Assembly: GCA_946626605.1 (NCBI GenBank)
Contig: CAMOUL010000017.1
Location: 1-44,504, forward strand
From: an uncultured Bacteroidales bacterium
GTDB taxonomy: Bacteria; Bacteroidota; Bacteroidia; Bacteroidales; Paludibacteraceae
Reading direction: 5' to 3'
Length of the DNA: 44,504 nt
Positions 36,437-44,504 of the stretch are shown in pieces. The number at the start of each line of letters is the position of its first letter. The stretch's first letter is position 1. The notes beneath the pieces are model-generated. The model ran no database searches. It was not told the DNA's origin and saw only the letters and a program-made list of their open reading frames with translations. Both the position numbers and the translations under genes were made by a program.

Positions 36437-36442
36437 CCGCTG

Positions 36443-39088
36443 ATGGCAGGTCAGGGTGGATTCAATGATGCTGTGAAGTATCACTTGACGGGAATGTACC
36501 AGGACTGGTTCCTGGACTATGCGTCGTATGTGATATTGGAGCGTGCTGTGCCGGCAATAGAGGATGGCCTGAAGCCCGTTCAGCGCCGTATTCTTCATGC
36601 AATGAAGACGGTGGATGACGGCAAATACAACAAGGTCGCCAATATCGTTGGCCAGACGATGCAGTACCACCCTCACGGGGATGCGTCCATCGGCGATGCG
36701 CTGGTGCAGTTGGGCCAGAAAGACCTGCTGATCGATTGCCAGGGAAACTGGGGAAACATCCTGACGGGTGACGGCGCAGCGGCGCCCCGTTATATCGAGG
36801 CAAGGCTGAGTAAGTTTGCGTTAGAGGCGGTGTTCAACGCCAAGACGACGGAGTGGATGAAGAGTTACGACGGCCGTAAGAACGAGCCGATCCACCTGCC
36901 GGTGAAATTCCCGCTGCTGTTGGCGCAAGGAGTTGAGGGTATCGCCGTGGGTCTGAACTCGAAGATCCTGCCGCATAACTTCAACGAGCTCTGCGACGCT
37001 TCGTTGGCGTACCTTAGGGGTCAGGAGTTCCAGCTCTATCCGGATTTTCCGACCGGCGGCGTGATCGACGTGACCAAGTACAACGACGGCGAACGCGGCG
37101 GTCAGGTGAAGATCCGTGCAAGGATTCAGAAGGCGGACGACAACAAGACCCTGATTATCACGGAGATTCCTTACGGAACCACCACCTCGAAGATCATTGA
37201 GACTATCCTCAAAGCGAACCAGAAAGGCAAGATCAAGATCAAGAAGATTGACGATTTCACCGCCGATCAGGCGCGCATCGTTGTGCAGCTGGCACCTGGT
37301 TCGTCGTCGGACAAAGCGATTGACGCACTCTATGCCTTCACGGATTGCGAGGTGAACATCAGCCCGAACTGCTGCGTGGTGGAGAACCGCAAGCCGATCT
37401 TCACCAACGTGAGCAACCTGCTCAAACTCTCCACGGAGAACACCAAAGCGCTGCTGAAATGGGAGCTGGAGATCGAGAAAGGAGAGCTGGAGGAGAAGTA
37501 TTTCTACACCTCGTTAGAGAAGATCTTCATCGAGAACCGCATCTATAAAGAGGAGGGTTACGAGAACGCGCCGAACAAGGAGAAGCTGATTGCGTTTGTG
37601 GATGAGGCGTTGACGCCGTTCAAGACCCAGCTGATCCGTGAGGTGAGGAGCGAAGATATCGAGAAACTCTTCGAGATACGAATGCTGCGCATCACGAAGT
37701 TCGACTCCAAGAAGGCGGATGAGCTGATGAAGGAGTTGGAGAAGAAGATCAAGGCGTGCATCAAGAACCTCAACCACCTGACGGACTATACGATCTCATG
37801 GTTTGAGATGCTGAAAGCGAAATACGGCGAGGCCTATCCGCGTAAGACCGAGGTGCGTAACTTCGGTGCGATCAACGTGCAGGCGGTTGTGGAGAACAAC
37901 GTCAAGCTGTACATGAACAGCGAAGAGGGATTCGTCGGAACGGGGCTGAAGAAAGATAACTACCTGTTCGATTGCTCGGACATCGATGATTTGATCGTCT
38001 TCCACAAGGACGGCAAATACAAGGTGGTGAAGGTAGCCGAGAAACTGTTTGTCGGGACGGATATATTGCATATCGCTGTGTTCCAGCGCGGCGATGAGCG
38101 GACGGTGTATAACGTTGTTTATCGCGACGGCAAGAAAGGTCCGTACTACATGAAGCGCTTCTCCGTGACCGGTGTGGCGCGGGATAAAGAGTACGACCTG
38201 ACGCAAGGCAAGCCGGGGTCGAAGGTGATGTATTTCACCGTCAATCCGAACGGTGAGGCGGAGGTGATCCGCGTGGCGCTGAAGCCGGCGCTGCACCTCA
38301 AGAAGTTAGAGGTATGCAAGGATCTGAGCGAGTTAGCCGTCAAATCGCGCACGGCGCGAGGCAATCTGCTGACCAAATACGAAGTCAAATCTATCACTCT
38401 GAAACAGAAAGGCCGCTCGACGCTCGGCGGTCGGAAGGTGTGGTTTGACCCGGATGTGCTGCGCGTCAACTACGACGAACACGGAGTGTATCTGGGCGAG
38501 TTCTGGGACGACGACCGCATCCTGGTCATCAATAACGATGGTACATACTACACCACCAGTTATGACCTCACCGCCCATTTCGAGGATAACATCCTGCGGA
38601 TCGAGAAACTGGATGCGGACAAGGTTTGGTCGCTGATACAGTGGAACGGCGAGTTGAAGTACTACTACGGAAAGCGGTTTAAGTTAGACGACGCGCAGGC
38701 GAAGATCCAGTCGTTCCTGGGAGAGGACAAAGAATCCCGTATCGCGGTGCTGTCCGACCGTGAGGAGGCGGTGTTCCGCGTGCTGTTCAGCGACGAGAAA
38801 CACGAGCCGATGGAGATCACGATGGCTGAGTTCATCGATGAGAAATCCGCTAAGGCCAAAGGTAAACGCGTAACGACTCTGGAGGTGGCGAGCATCGAAG
38901 ATATCACCCCGGATCCGGAGCCCGAACCAGAGGAAGAGGACGCAGCTCCCGAGGAGCCGATGGAGGAGGAAGGAGAGAAGGACGCTTCGCTAAAAGAAGA
39001 AGCGAAGAAGGCACCTGAAGAGATAGAGGTGGAAGGCGTGAAGATGACCTTCGAGAAGCCACAAGATACGCAATTAGATTTATTCTGA
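36443..39088 (+). CDS. parC: DNA topoisomerase IV subunit A
   Basis: 881 residues. The catalytic tyrosine is Y117 in AAAPRYIEARLS, preceded by R116. The quinolone region reads HPHGDASIGD (76-85), so A81 and D85 stand where E. coli ParC has S80 and E84; this seems to be the usual Bacteroidota form. The C-terminal third is the DNA-wrapping beta-pinwheel and ends in a very acidic tail (EPEPEEEDAAPEEPMEEEGE). The enzyme cuts and rejoins both strands to decatenate chromosomes. It has no parE beside it in this window. The stop shares a base with the maf start. Confidence 0.94.
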   Translation: MAGQGGFNDAVKYHLTGMYQDWFLDYASYVILERAVPAIEDGLKPVQRRILHAMKTVDDGKYNKVANIVGQTMQYHPHGDASIGDALVQLGQKDLLIDCQGNWGNILTGDGAAAPRYIEARLSKFALEAVFNAKTTEWMKSYDGRKNEPIHLPVKFPLLLAQGVEGIAVGLNSKILPHNFNELCDASLAYLRGQEFQLYPDFPTGGVIDVTKYNDGERGGQVKIRARIQKADDNKTLIITEIPYGTTTSKIIETILKANQKGKIKIKKIDDFTADQARIVVQLAPGSSSDKAIDALYAFTDCEVNISPNCCVVENRKPIFTNVSNLLKLSTENTKALLKWELEIEKGELEEKYFYTSLEKIFIENRIYKEEGYENAPNKEKLIAFVDEALTPFKTQLIREVRSEDIEKLFEIRMLRITKFDSKKADELMKELEKKIKACIKNLNHLTDYTISWFEMLKAKYGEAYPRKTEVRNFGAINVQAVVENNVKLYMNSEEGFVGTGLKKDNYLFDCSDIDDLIVFHKDGKYKVVKVAEKLFVGTDILHIAVFQRGDERTVYNVVYRDGKKGPYYMKRFSVTGVARDKEYDLTQGKPGSKVMYFTVNPNGEAEVIRVALKPALHLKKLEVCKDLSELAVKSRTARGNLLTKYEVKSITLKQKGRSTLGGRKVWFDPDVLRVNYDEHGVYLGEFWDDDRILVINNDGTYYTTSYDLTAHFEDNILRIEKLDADKVWSLIQWNGELKYYYGKRFKLDDAQAKIQSFLGEDKESRIAVLSDREEAVFRVLFSDEKHEPMEITMAEFIDEKSAKAKGKRVTTLEVASIEDITPDPEPEPEEEDAAPEEPMEEEGEKDASLKEEAKKAPEEIEVEGVKMTFEKPQDTQLDLF

Positions 39089-39651
39089 TGGAAATTATTT
39101 TAGGAAGTCAGAGCCCAAGAAGGCGCGAGTTGATGGCAGGTTTAGACCTGCCATTTACGGCTGTTACTATCGATGCCGACGAACATTATCCGGCCGAGTT
39201 GCAGGGCGGCGATATACCTTATTATATATCGCGCGCGAAGGCGCACGCGTACGAGGGGAAGCTCAAGGAGGGGCAGATTCTTATCACCGCAGATACGATA
39301 GTATGGTTGGATGGTCAGATGTTAGGCAAGCCCCATGACGAGGCGGAGGCTTATGCGATGCTGCGAGCCCTCTCCGGCAAGACCCATCAAGTGTTCACCG
39401 CCGTCACTTTTGTCCAAAAAGGGAAAGCGATGGAGACCGTGGTCGATAAGACAGATGTGACTTTCGGCGAGTTGACGGACGAAGAGATCAGGCACTATAT
39501 ACAAAAATACCGGCCTTTTGACAAAGCCGGTGCGTATGGGGTGCAGGAGTGGATCGGTTATATCGCCTGCACCGAGATGAAAGGGTCGTATTTCAATGTC
39601 ATGGGATTCCCCGTGCACCTCGTTTACAAGGTCCTCAAGCAGATGCTGTAG
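39088..39651 (+). CDS. maf: Maf-family nucleotide pyrophosphatase
   Basis: 187 residues with family motifs SQSPRRRELM (residues 7-16), ITADTIVW (catalytic aspartate) and FDKAGAYGVQEWIG. Maf proteins hydrolyse dTTP, UTP or modified nucleotides to monophosphates; which subgroup this is was not determined. It starts on the last base of the parC stop codon. Its 3' end overlaps the 3' end of the convergent UbiA gene by 28 bp. Confidence 0.93.
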   Translation: MEIILGSQSPRRRELMAGLDLPFTAVTIDADEHYPAELQGGDIPYYISRAKAHAYEGKLKEGQILITADTIVWLDGQMLGKPHDEAEAYAMLRALSGKTHQVFTAVTFVQKGKAMETVVDKTDVTFGELTDEEIRHYIQKYRPFDKAGAYGVQEWIGYIACTEMKGSYFNVMGFPVHLVYKVLKQML

Positions 39652-40583
39652 AGCATTCCGAGGAACATCGTGAACTTGATGAGTTGCTGGCAGTTCTTAT
39701 AATCCGAAGGAATCTTCGCTGCCCACAACAGCCATAATGCCCCGAGGAGGGGCGTTATTATTCCCAGGACAATATATCTCGTGCTGAGGCTGTTCCATCC
39801 GATGGGGAACGGCAAGACACGGTACCACAGGTGGCCGATGATGGCGAGGGTGAGTACCGCCAGGGCTGTCACGAAGATTTTCGTCCATGTGTCTCCCCAG
39901 ACGACCGGCATGGAGTGACACTCCAGCTCTCGGTCGCCCATCTGGTCCTGCATGTCCTTGACGATCTCCCGCATCCAGGTGAGGAGGAACGCGAAGAGCG
40001 CGAAGCCTCCGAGCCAGGCGTAGAGGTCGTGCTCGAGGGAGGTGTAAGGCAGGATAGGGGCGAAGCGAAGCCGGAGCTGCGCCACGTTCGTCATCGCTAC
40101 CAACATCGGTGTCAAGCCTGCGAGCAAGGCGATGATGAGATTGCCGACCATGAAGAGGCGTTTATACGAGGAGGAGTAGAACCACAAGAGCCCCGGCACG
40201 AGGATAAACAGGATGCCGAGGGTCATGCTGCGCAGGAGTATGGCGATGACGAGTCCGCAGAGGATGCCCGCGCCGCTCAGATAGAGACTGAGGTGCATGG
40301 CAGTGGGTTTGGGGATGGTGCGGGTGACGATCAGCTCGTCGGGCCGGTTGATGCGGTCGATCTTGACATCGAAATAGTCATTGATGACGTATCCGCCGGC
40401 GGCAATCAGGACGGTCGCCAGCGCCAAAAGGAGGGTGATGAACCACGGGAGTTGCTCCCCAAACGCCGCCGCATCCAAGATAGGCACGGCTACCCATTTC
40501 TCCATGAGGTATATCAGCGCGGCGAGGAAGAGCAGGTTGCTCCACCTCACCAGACGCATGATATCTTTGAAAGTATTCAGCAT
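39624..40583 (-). CDS. UbiA-family prenyltransferase
   Basis: 319 residues with about eight or nine membrane helices. The first Asp motif is NDYFD (68-72) in GGYVINDYFDVKIDRINRPD; the second is DMQDQMGDRE around residue 210. The family transfers prenyl chains to acceptors in the membrane; the Bacteroidota versions near this type are often annotated as geranylgeranylglycerol-phosphate synthases, but the acceptor cannot be read from the sequence. The start codon lies in a heptamer array (40572-40599). Its stop end overlaps maf. Confidence 0.88.
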   Translation of the reverse strand: MLNTFKDIMRLVRWSNLLFLAALIYLMEKWVAVPILDAAAFGEQLPWFITLLLALATVLIAAGGYVINDYFDVKIDRINRPDELIVTRTIPKPTAMHLSLYLSGAGILCGLVIAILLRSMTLGILFILVPGLLWFYSSSYKRLFMVGNLIIALLAGLTPMLVAMTNVAQLRLRFAPILPYTSLEHDLYAWLGGFALFAFLLTWMREIVKDMQDQMGDRELECHSMPVVWGDTWTKIFVTALAVLTLAIIGHLWYRVLPFPIGWNSLSTRYIVLGIITPLLGALWLLWAAKIPSDYKNCQQLIKFTMFLGMLYSICLRTL

Positions 40584-40599
40584 TCAGTTATCAGTATTC
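40572..40599 (+). repeat. 7-bp tandem repeat at the UbiA start
   Basis: Four units: AGTATTC, AGCATTC, AGTTATC, AGTATTC. The reverse complement of the second unit contains the start codon of the UbiA gene. The unit is the same as in the vanZ/dprA array. Confidence 0.85.
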
Positions 40600-40602
40600 A
40601 GT

Positions 40603-42243
40603 TTACTTGATTTTTAAGACCACCCCGGTCCAAGCAGGCAGCGCGATGTCGAAGAAGGCATCCGGTGCAAAATCAATCGGCTGTTTGCCTCCGCGCAGAA
40701 GATCTGTGGCGGTCGCCTTGGCTTTGCCGTCCATCTCGAGATAGACGAAGGCGTCGTTTGGCAAGCGGAGGTGGATCTGCCGCTCGCGGTCGTGGAAATT
40801 GACGACCACAAGGAGGGTCTCCCCCTTGATATGCCGGATGAAAGAGAAGTGCTGGCGTTTGTCGAAACCCTCCCCCTGCGCATAGGTGATGTCGTACATG
40901 CGGCCCTTCTGGATCGCTTTGTCATCGCGCGCGAGGGTTAGGAGTTTCTGATAAAACTCGCGCAGTTCTTTTTGTTCCGGCGAGAGTTTAGCGCCGTCGA
41001 ACTTACCTTTGTTCGCCCATGCCTGGATGGATTTGACACCCCAATAATCGAAGATGGTGGTTCTGCCGTCGATGCCGGAGAAGCCCTCCATCTCCATACC
41101 CCGTTCGCCTAACTCCTGGCCGGAGTAGATCATGACGGGACATTGATTGAGGGTAGCCGCCACGATCATTGCCGGTTCGGCGCACCGTCCGTCTCCGCTG
41201 AAGAAGCCGCTGGCGATTCGCTGCTCGTCGTGGTTCTCAAGGAAATAGAGCATGTGCTTGAGTCGTTCGTCGCCGTGCTGCATCCATTTGGAGGTGATGC
41301 CTTCGGCGGGCCAGCCTTTACTGAGAACTCCTCGGAGGTAGTCGTACATGCCCACTTTGTCGTAGAGGTAGTCGAATCCCGCCGCGAGGTATGCGTCGTA
41401 TTGGTTCGGGTCGTAACACTCGCCGATAAAAAGGAATTTCTTATGTCTCTTCCTAACGGCTGCAATCGCCCACGCGAAGAACTCGACAGGCACCATCTCC
41501 GCCATATCGACCCGCACGCCGTCGATACCTTTGTCCGCCCAGAAGAGCAGGATGTCGCGCATCTTAATCCAGGTAGAGGGGATGGGGTCGAACTGCTTCT
41601 CCCGTCCGCCTTGATAGAAGACGCCGTAGTTCAGTTTGACGGTCTCGTACCAGTCGTTGAGGGAGGGATGCGAAGTGAAACAATCATTACCGGTGACCTT
41701 GGCGGGGTATTCTTCGTAGCCCTGGAGGTCCTTGTCCATCGTGAATCGTTCGCCCGGCAGGTAGTAGAAGTTATTGAGCGGGGAGAAGGCCCATTCGGGA
41801 TGGTCTTTCTCTCCGAGATCCTCTACGCCGGCAGGTTTGCAGAGAGATTTATACTCGCGGCTGACATGGTTGGGCACAAAGTCGATGAGTACACCGAGTC
41901 CGGCATCGTGGGTGCGTTTGACAAGGTCTTCGAACTCCTGCATACGCTTGGATTCGTTCTTTGCCAAGTCGGGATCGACATCGTAGTAGTCGGTGATGGC
42001 ATAAGGCGAACCGGCTTTGCCTTTGGTGATAGCCGGGTTGTTGTATTGGGCTGTGGCGTGTCGGATGACTCCGGTGTACCAAACATGCGTAGCGCCCAAA
42101 TCCGAAATGGACTTGAGCGCACGCTCGTTGATATCTACAAATCGCCCGCAGCCATTCTCTTCCTTGGTGCCGTTATGTTTGCGCGTCTCGTTGTAGTTGC
42201 CCAAAAGGCGCGGGAAGAGTTGGTAAATAATGGGTTTGTTCAT
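40603..42243 (-). CDS. GH13 alpha-amylase, cytoplasmic
   Basis: 546 residues from the ATG at 42243 (MNKPIIYQLFPRLLGNYNE), with no signal peptide. The GH13 site is complete: nucleophile D246 in GVRVDMAEM, acid/base E275 in FIGECYD and D339 in ENHDEQ; region I is DFVPNHVSRE. A C-terminal beta-sandwich follows the barrel. It likely degrades stored or imported alpha-glucan inside the cell. The frame is open to 42324 but that extension crosses the end of ackA and has no family match. It ends beside UbiA and starts 20 bp after the ackA stop. Confidence 0.93.
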   Translation of the reverse strand: MNKPIIYQLFPRLLGNYNETRKHNGTKEENGCGRFVDINERALKSISDLGATHVWYTGVIRHATAQYNNPAITKGKAGSPYAITDYYDVDPDLAKNESKRMQEFEDLVKRTHDAGLGVLIDFVPNHVSREYKSLCKPAGVEDLGEKDHPEWAFSPLNNFYYLPGERFTMDKDLQGYEEYPAKVTGNDCFTSHPSLNDWYETVKLNYGVFYQGGREKQFDPIPSTWIKMRDILLFWADKGIDGVRVDMAEMVPVEFFAWAIAAVRKRHKKFLFIGECYDPNQYDAYLAAGFDYLYDKVGMYDYLRGVLSKGWPAEGITSKWMQHGDERLKHMLYFLENHDEQRIASGFFSGDGRCAEPAMIVAATLNQCPVMIYSGQELGERGMEMEGFSGIDGRTTIFDYWGVKSIQAWANKGKFDGAKLSPEQKELREFYQKLLTLARDDKAIQKGRMYDITYAQGEGFDKRQHFSFIRHIKGETLLVVVNFHDRERQIHLRLPNDAFVYLEMDGKAKATATDLLRGGKQPIDFAPDAFFDIALPAWTGVVLKIK

Positions 42244-42263
42244 GGTAGATAGTGGTGTGTTTT

Positions 42264-43454
42264 TTATACCAAAGCTTGGGTATCGGTGGCAATCATGAGT
42301 TCCTCGTCGGTGGGGATGAGGCATACGGTTACTTTTGAGCCCTTCTTGGAGATGATGCGCTCTTCGCCGCGTACGTTATTCGCCTCTTCGTCCAGCTCGA
42401 TGCCGAGGTAACTGAGACCTTTCATCACTTCTGCGCGGATGTACGGATCGTTCTCTCCGATACCGGCAGTGAAGACGAGGATGTCGATGCCGTTCATCGC
42501 TGCGGCGTACGCACCGATGTATTTCTTCAGGCGGTAGATGAACATCTTCCGTGCGAGGTCAGCGCGTTTGTTGCCCTCTTTGATGGCCGCCTCAATGTCA
42601 CGGCAGTCGCTGGAGACACCGGAGACGCCGAGGAGACCGGACTTCTTGTTAACGAGGTTGTTGAAAGCTGCGGTATCCAGATGCTCTTTGTCCATGATGA
42701 AGGTAGCAGCGCCGAGGTCGAGGTCACCGGCACGTGTACCCATGACGAGACCCTCCACCGGCGTCAGACCCATCGAGGTGTCCACGCTCTTGCCGTCCAT
42801 GACAGCCGTGCAACTTCCTCCGCCGCCGATGTGGGCGGTAACAATCTTCTTGCCTTTCGGATCGACGCCGAGGAACTCGCATACGCGTGCGGATACATAG
42901 CGGTGGCTGGTTCCGTGGAAGCCATAGCGGCGGATGGCGTACTTCTCGTATAATTCATAAGGAAGCGCGTACATGTACGCGTAGTCCGGCATGGTCTGGT
43001 GGAAGGCGGTGTCGAAGACAGCTACCTGGGGAACGCCCGGCAGGATCTTCTCGATCGCGTCGATACCCTTGAGGTTAGCGGGGTTATGCAGCGGTGCGAG
43101 GTCGATACACTCCACGATCTGCGCTTTCACTTCCGGGGTGATGAGCACGGATTTGTTGAATTTCTCGCCACCATGGACTACGCGGTGACCGACAGCATTG
43201 ATCTCCTTGAGGTCCTTGATGCAACCGATTTCCGGGTCCACCAGTTTCTCGAGGATAAGCTCAATACCTACGGTGTGTTCCGGCATGGGCTTCTCAAATT
43301 TTACTTTCTCGCCGTTCGGCAGTTTGACCAGAAGGAACGAATCCGGCAGACCGATCTTCTCGATGCCACCCTGCGCCATCACGGTTTTGCTCTCCATCTC
43401 AAAGAGCTTATATTTAATACTGCTACTTCCGCAGTTTAAAACTAAGATTTTCAT
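42264..43454 (-). CDS. ackA: Acetate kinase
   Basis: 396 residues, normal length. Motifs are NCGSSSIKYKLF (residues 7-18), GHRVVHGGEKF, VFDTAFHQTMP, GFHGTSHRYV, HIGGGGSC and GTRAGDLD. It makes ATP and acetate from acetyl phosphate and ADP, completing the fermentation branch begun by Pta, which is encoded 91 bp upstream. The two lie in the usual order pta-ackA on the - strand. Start ATG follows an AT-rich leader. Confidence 0.97.
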   Translation of the reverse strand: MKILVLNCGSSSIKYKLFEMESKTVMAQGGIEKIGLPDSFLLVKLPNGEKVKFEKPMPEHTVGIELILEKLVDPEIGCIKDLKEINAVGHRVVHGGEKFNKSVLITPEVKAQIVECIDLAPLHNPANLKGIDAIEKILPGVPQVAVFDTAFHQTMPDYAYMYALPYELYEKYAIRRYGFHGTSHRYVSARVCEFLGVDPKGKKIVTAHIGGGGSCTAVMDGKSVDTSMGLTPVEGLVMGTRAGDLDLGAATFIMDKEHLDTAAFNNLVNKKSGLLGVSGVSSDCRDIEAAIKEGNKRADLARKMFIYRLKKYIGAYAAAMNGIDILVFTAGIGENDPYIRAEVMKGLSYLGIELDEEANNVRGEERIISKKGSKVTVCLIPTDEELMIATDTQALV

Positions 43455-43485
43455 AATTTTAATAAATTAAAATTCTGGAGCTTCG

Positions 43486-43514
43486 GCTACGTCGAGTAGC
43501 GTAAGCGAGCTTAC
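43486..43514 (-). other. Small hairpins in the pta-ackA gap
   Basis: GCTAC-GTCGA-GTAGC (43486-43500) is followed directly by GTAAGC-GA-GCTTAC (43501-43514). They sit between pta and ackA in an otherwise AT-rich 91-bp gap. They may set relative expression; no promoter is visible. Confidence 0.45.
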
Positions 43515-43545
43515 ACCCGACTTGCACGAACCTTCATATTCTATA

Positions 43546-44504
43546 TTATTTAATAGCTTGGTTGGCAGTGATAACCACCATTTGAACAATGTCTTGCACT
43601 TTGCATCCGCGGCTGAGGTCATTGACCGGCGCAGCGATACCTTGGAGAATCGGTCCCACGGCGTCAGCCCCGCTGAAACGCTCCACGAGTTTATATCCGA
43701 TGTTTCCTGCCTGGAGATCCGGGAAGACGAGTACGTTTGCTTTTCCGGCAACAGGACTGCCCGGCGCTTTGGTAGCAGCGACGGACTCAATCAGCGCTGC
43801 GTCGGCCTGGAGTTCGCCGTCAAGAGCCAGCTCAGGCGCCATCTCTTTGGCGAGCTTGGTAGCCTCGGCTACTTTGTCCACGAGTTCATGCTTAGCGCTA
43901 CCCTTGGTAGAGAAGGAAAGCATAGCTACGCGCGGCTCGATGCCTGCAATAGCGCGTGCGGTCTCTGCGGTGGAGATAGCTATCTCTGCCAGCTGTTTAG
44001 CATCCGGATTCGGGTTCACGGCGCAGTCGGCAAAGAGCAGGAATCCGTTCTCTCCCAGGTGTTTAGCTGGAGTGAACATCAGGAATGCACCGCTGACGAT
44101 GGAGCAACCGGGTTTGGTCTTGAGGATCTGGAATGCGGGGCGGATGGTGTCTGCCGTTGTGCCGCGTGCACCTGCGAGCTCTCCGTCTGCATCACCTGCC
44201 TTGATCATCAGACAGCCGAGGTACAAAGGATCCTGCGCTTTCTTAGCCGCCTCTTCCTCCGTCATGCCTTTTGCTTTGCGGAGTTCGAAGAGCAGTTTAG
44301 CGTACTCCGGCATCTTCGGATCGTGAATCGGATCAACAATCTTGGCCTCATGGATGTGTTCATAACCCTTTTCAGCAGCCATGGCTTTGATCTTTTCCGG
44401 AGCACCAATTAAAATAAGCTGCGCAATCTTGTCTCTCAACAAAATGTTAGCAGCTTCCAACGTACGAGGTTCGTCACCTTCCGGCAACACAATGCGCTGC
44501 GGAT
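43546..44504 (-). CDS. pta: Phosphate acetyltransferase, 5' truncated
   Basis: The frame is open to the window end, giving 319 residues that begin PQRIVLPEGDEPRTLEAA, a block that normally starts about 15-20 residues into short-form Pta. Conserved parts include SIVSGAFLMF, FADCAVNPNPDAKQLAEIAI, ANVLVFPDLQAGNIGYKLVE and GPILQGIAAPVNDLSRG. It converts acetyl-CoA and phosphate to acetyl phosphate. A GTG at 44490 is not the start, since conserved residues precede it. With ackA downstream it forms the acetate-producing pathway. Confidence 0.95.
   Translation of the reverse strand, partial: PQRIVLPEGDEPRTLEAANILLRDKIAQLILIGAPEKIKAMAAEKGYEHIHEAKIVDPIHDPKMPEYAKLLFELRKAKGMTEEEAAKKAQDPLYLGCLMIKAGDADGELAGARGTTADTIRPAFQILKTKPGCSIVSGAFLMFTPAKHLGENGFLLFADCAVNPNPDAKQLAEIAISTAETARAIAGIEPRVAMLSFSTKGSAKHELVDKVAEATKLAKEMAPELALDGELQADAALIESVAATKAPGSPVAGKANVLVFPDLQAGNIGYKLVERFSGADAVGPILQGIAAPVNDLSRGCKVQDIVQMVVITANQAIK

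Noticed and set aside
41143..42252. Open frame of 369 codons antisense to the amylase gene
   Set aside because: Fully covered by a GH13 gene with intact catalytic residues; no family match by eye.
42244..42324. N-terminal extension of the amylase into the end of ackA
   Set aside because: The enzyme starts naturally at MNKPIIYQLFPRLLG; the added 27 residues are antisense-like and overlap ackA.

Overview
The window is a piece of a Bacteroidota chromosome, most likely an uncultured member of the order Bacteroidales (a gut or rumen Paludibacteraceae-like organism would fit, but that rank is a guess). The evidence is the recurrent Bacteroidota promoter (TTG or TTTG, about 20 bp, then TAnnTTTG), the mostly AT-rich leaders without a Shine-Dalgarno sequence, the ParC/TopoIV-A and RpoB/RpoC sequence types, and very large secreted proteins built of InlB-type repeats with a short shared C-terminal tail.

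Region 1 (1-10460) is the classic rplK-rplA-rplJ-rplL-rpoB-rpoC operon on the + strand. It begins inside rplK, has a double hairpin between rplL and rpoB, and ends in a strong terminator after rpoC.

Region 2 (10460-30480) is an accessory island. It holds an MNT/HEPN toxin-antitoxin pair, a RelE/ParE-type pair, a YafQ-type pair, a giant surface protein (about 2,300 aa), a small peptide, a DUF4160/DUF2442 pair, a Bro-N/antirepressor-like gene, a region predicted to fold as structured RNA, several tiny ORFs, a DUF4325 (STAS-like) gene, dinD, a second giant surface protein (1,791 aa), a second DUF4160/DUF2442 pair and a second small peptide. Two patterns tie it together. First, leader repeats carrying the start codon (with or without a signal-peptide start) recur ahead of, and between, the small modules, as if modules had been inserted into or exchanged at the 5' ends of surface-protein genes. 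Second, the neighbourhood of giant surface protein + KKIYNQP peptide + DUF4160/DUF2442 pair is present twice with diverged sequences and different internal order. No transposase or integrase is visible.

Region 3 (30480-44504) is housekeeping DNA. On the - strand lies an operon DUF5063 - DEDDy exonuclease - alkaline phosphatase. It is divergent from a + operon of a secreted coiled-coil protein, upp, a VanZ-like gene and dprA. Then come a 54-aa membrane protein, parC and maf (+). They converge on a UbiA prenyltransferase, which shares the - strand with a cytoplasmic GH13 alpha-amylase, ackA and pta (cut by the window end). Short tandem arrays (7-bp and 11-bp units) sit at several gene boundaries, and one 62-bp promoter segment occurs identically at two loci 16 kb apart.
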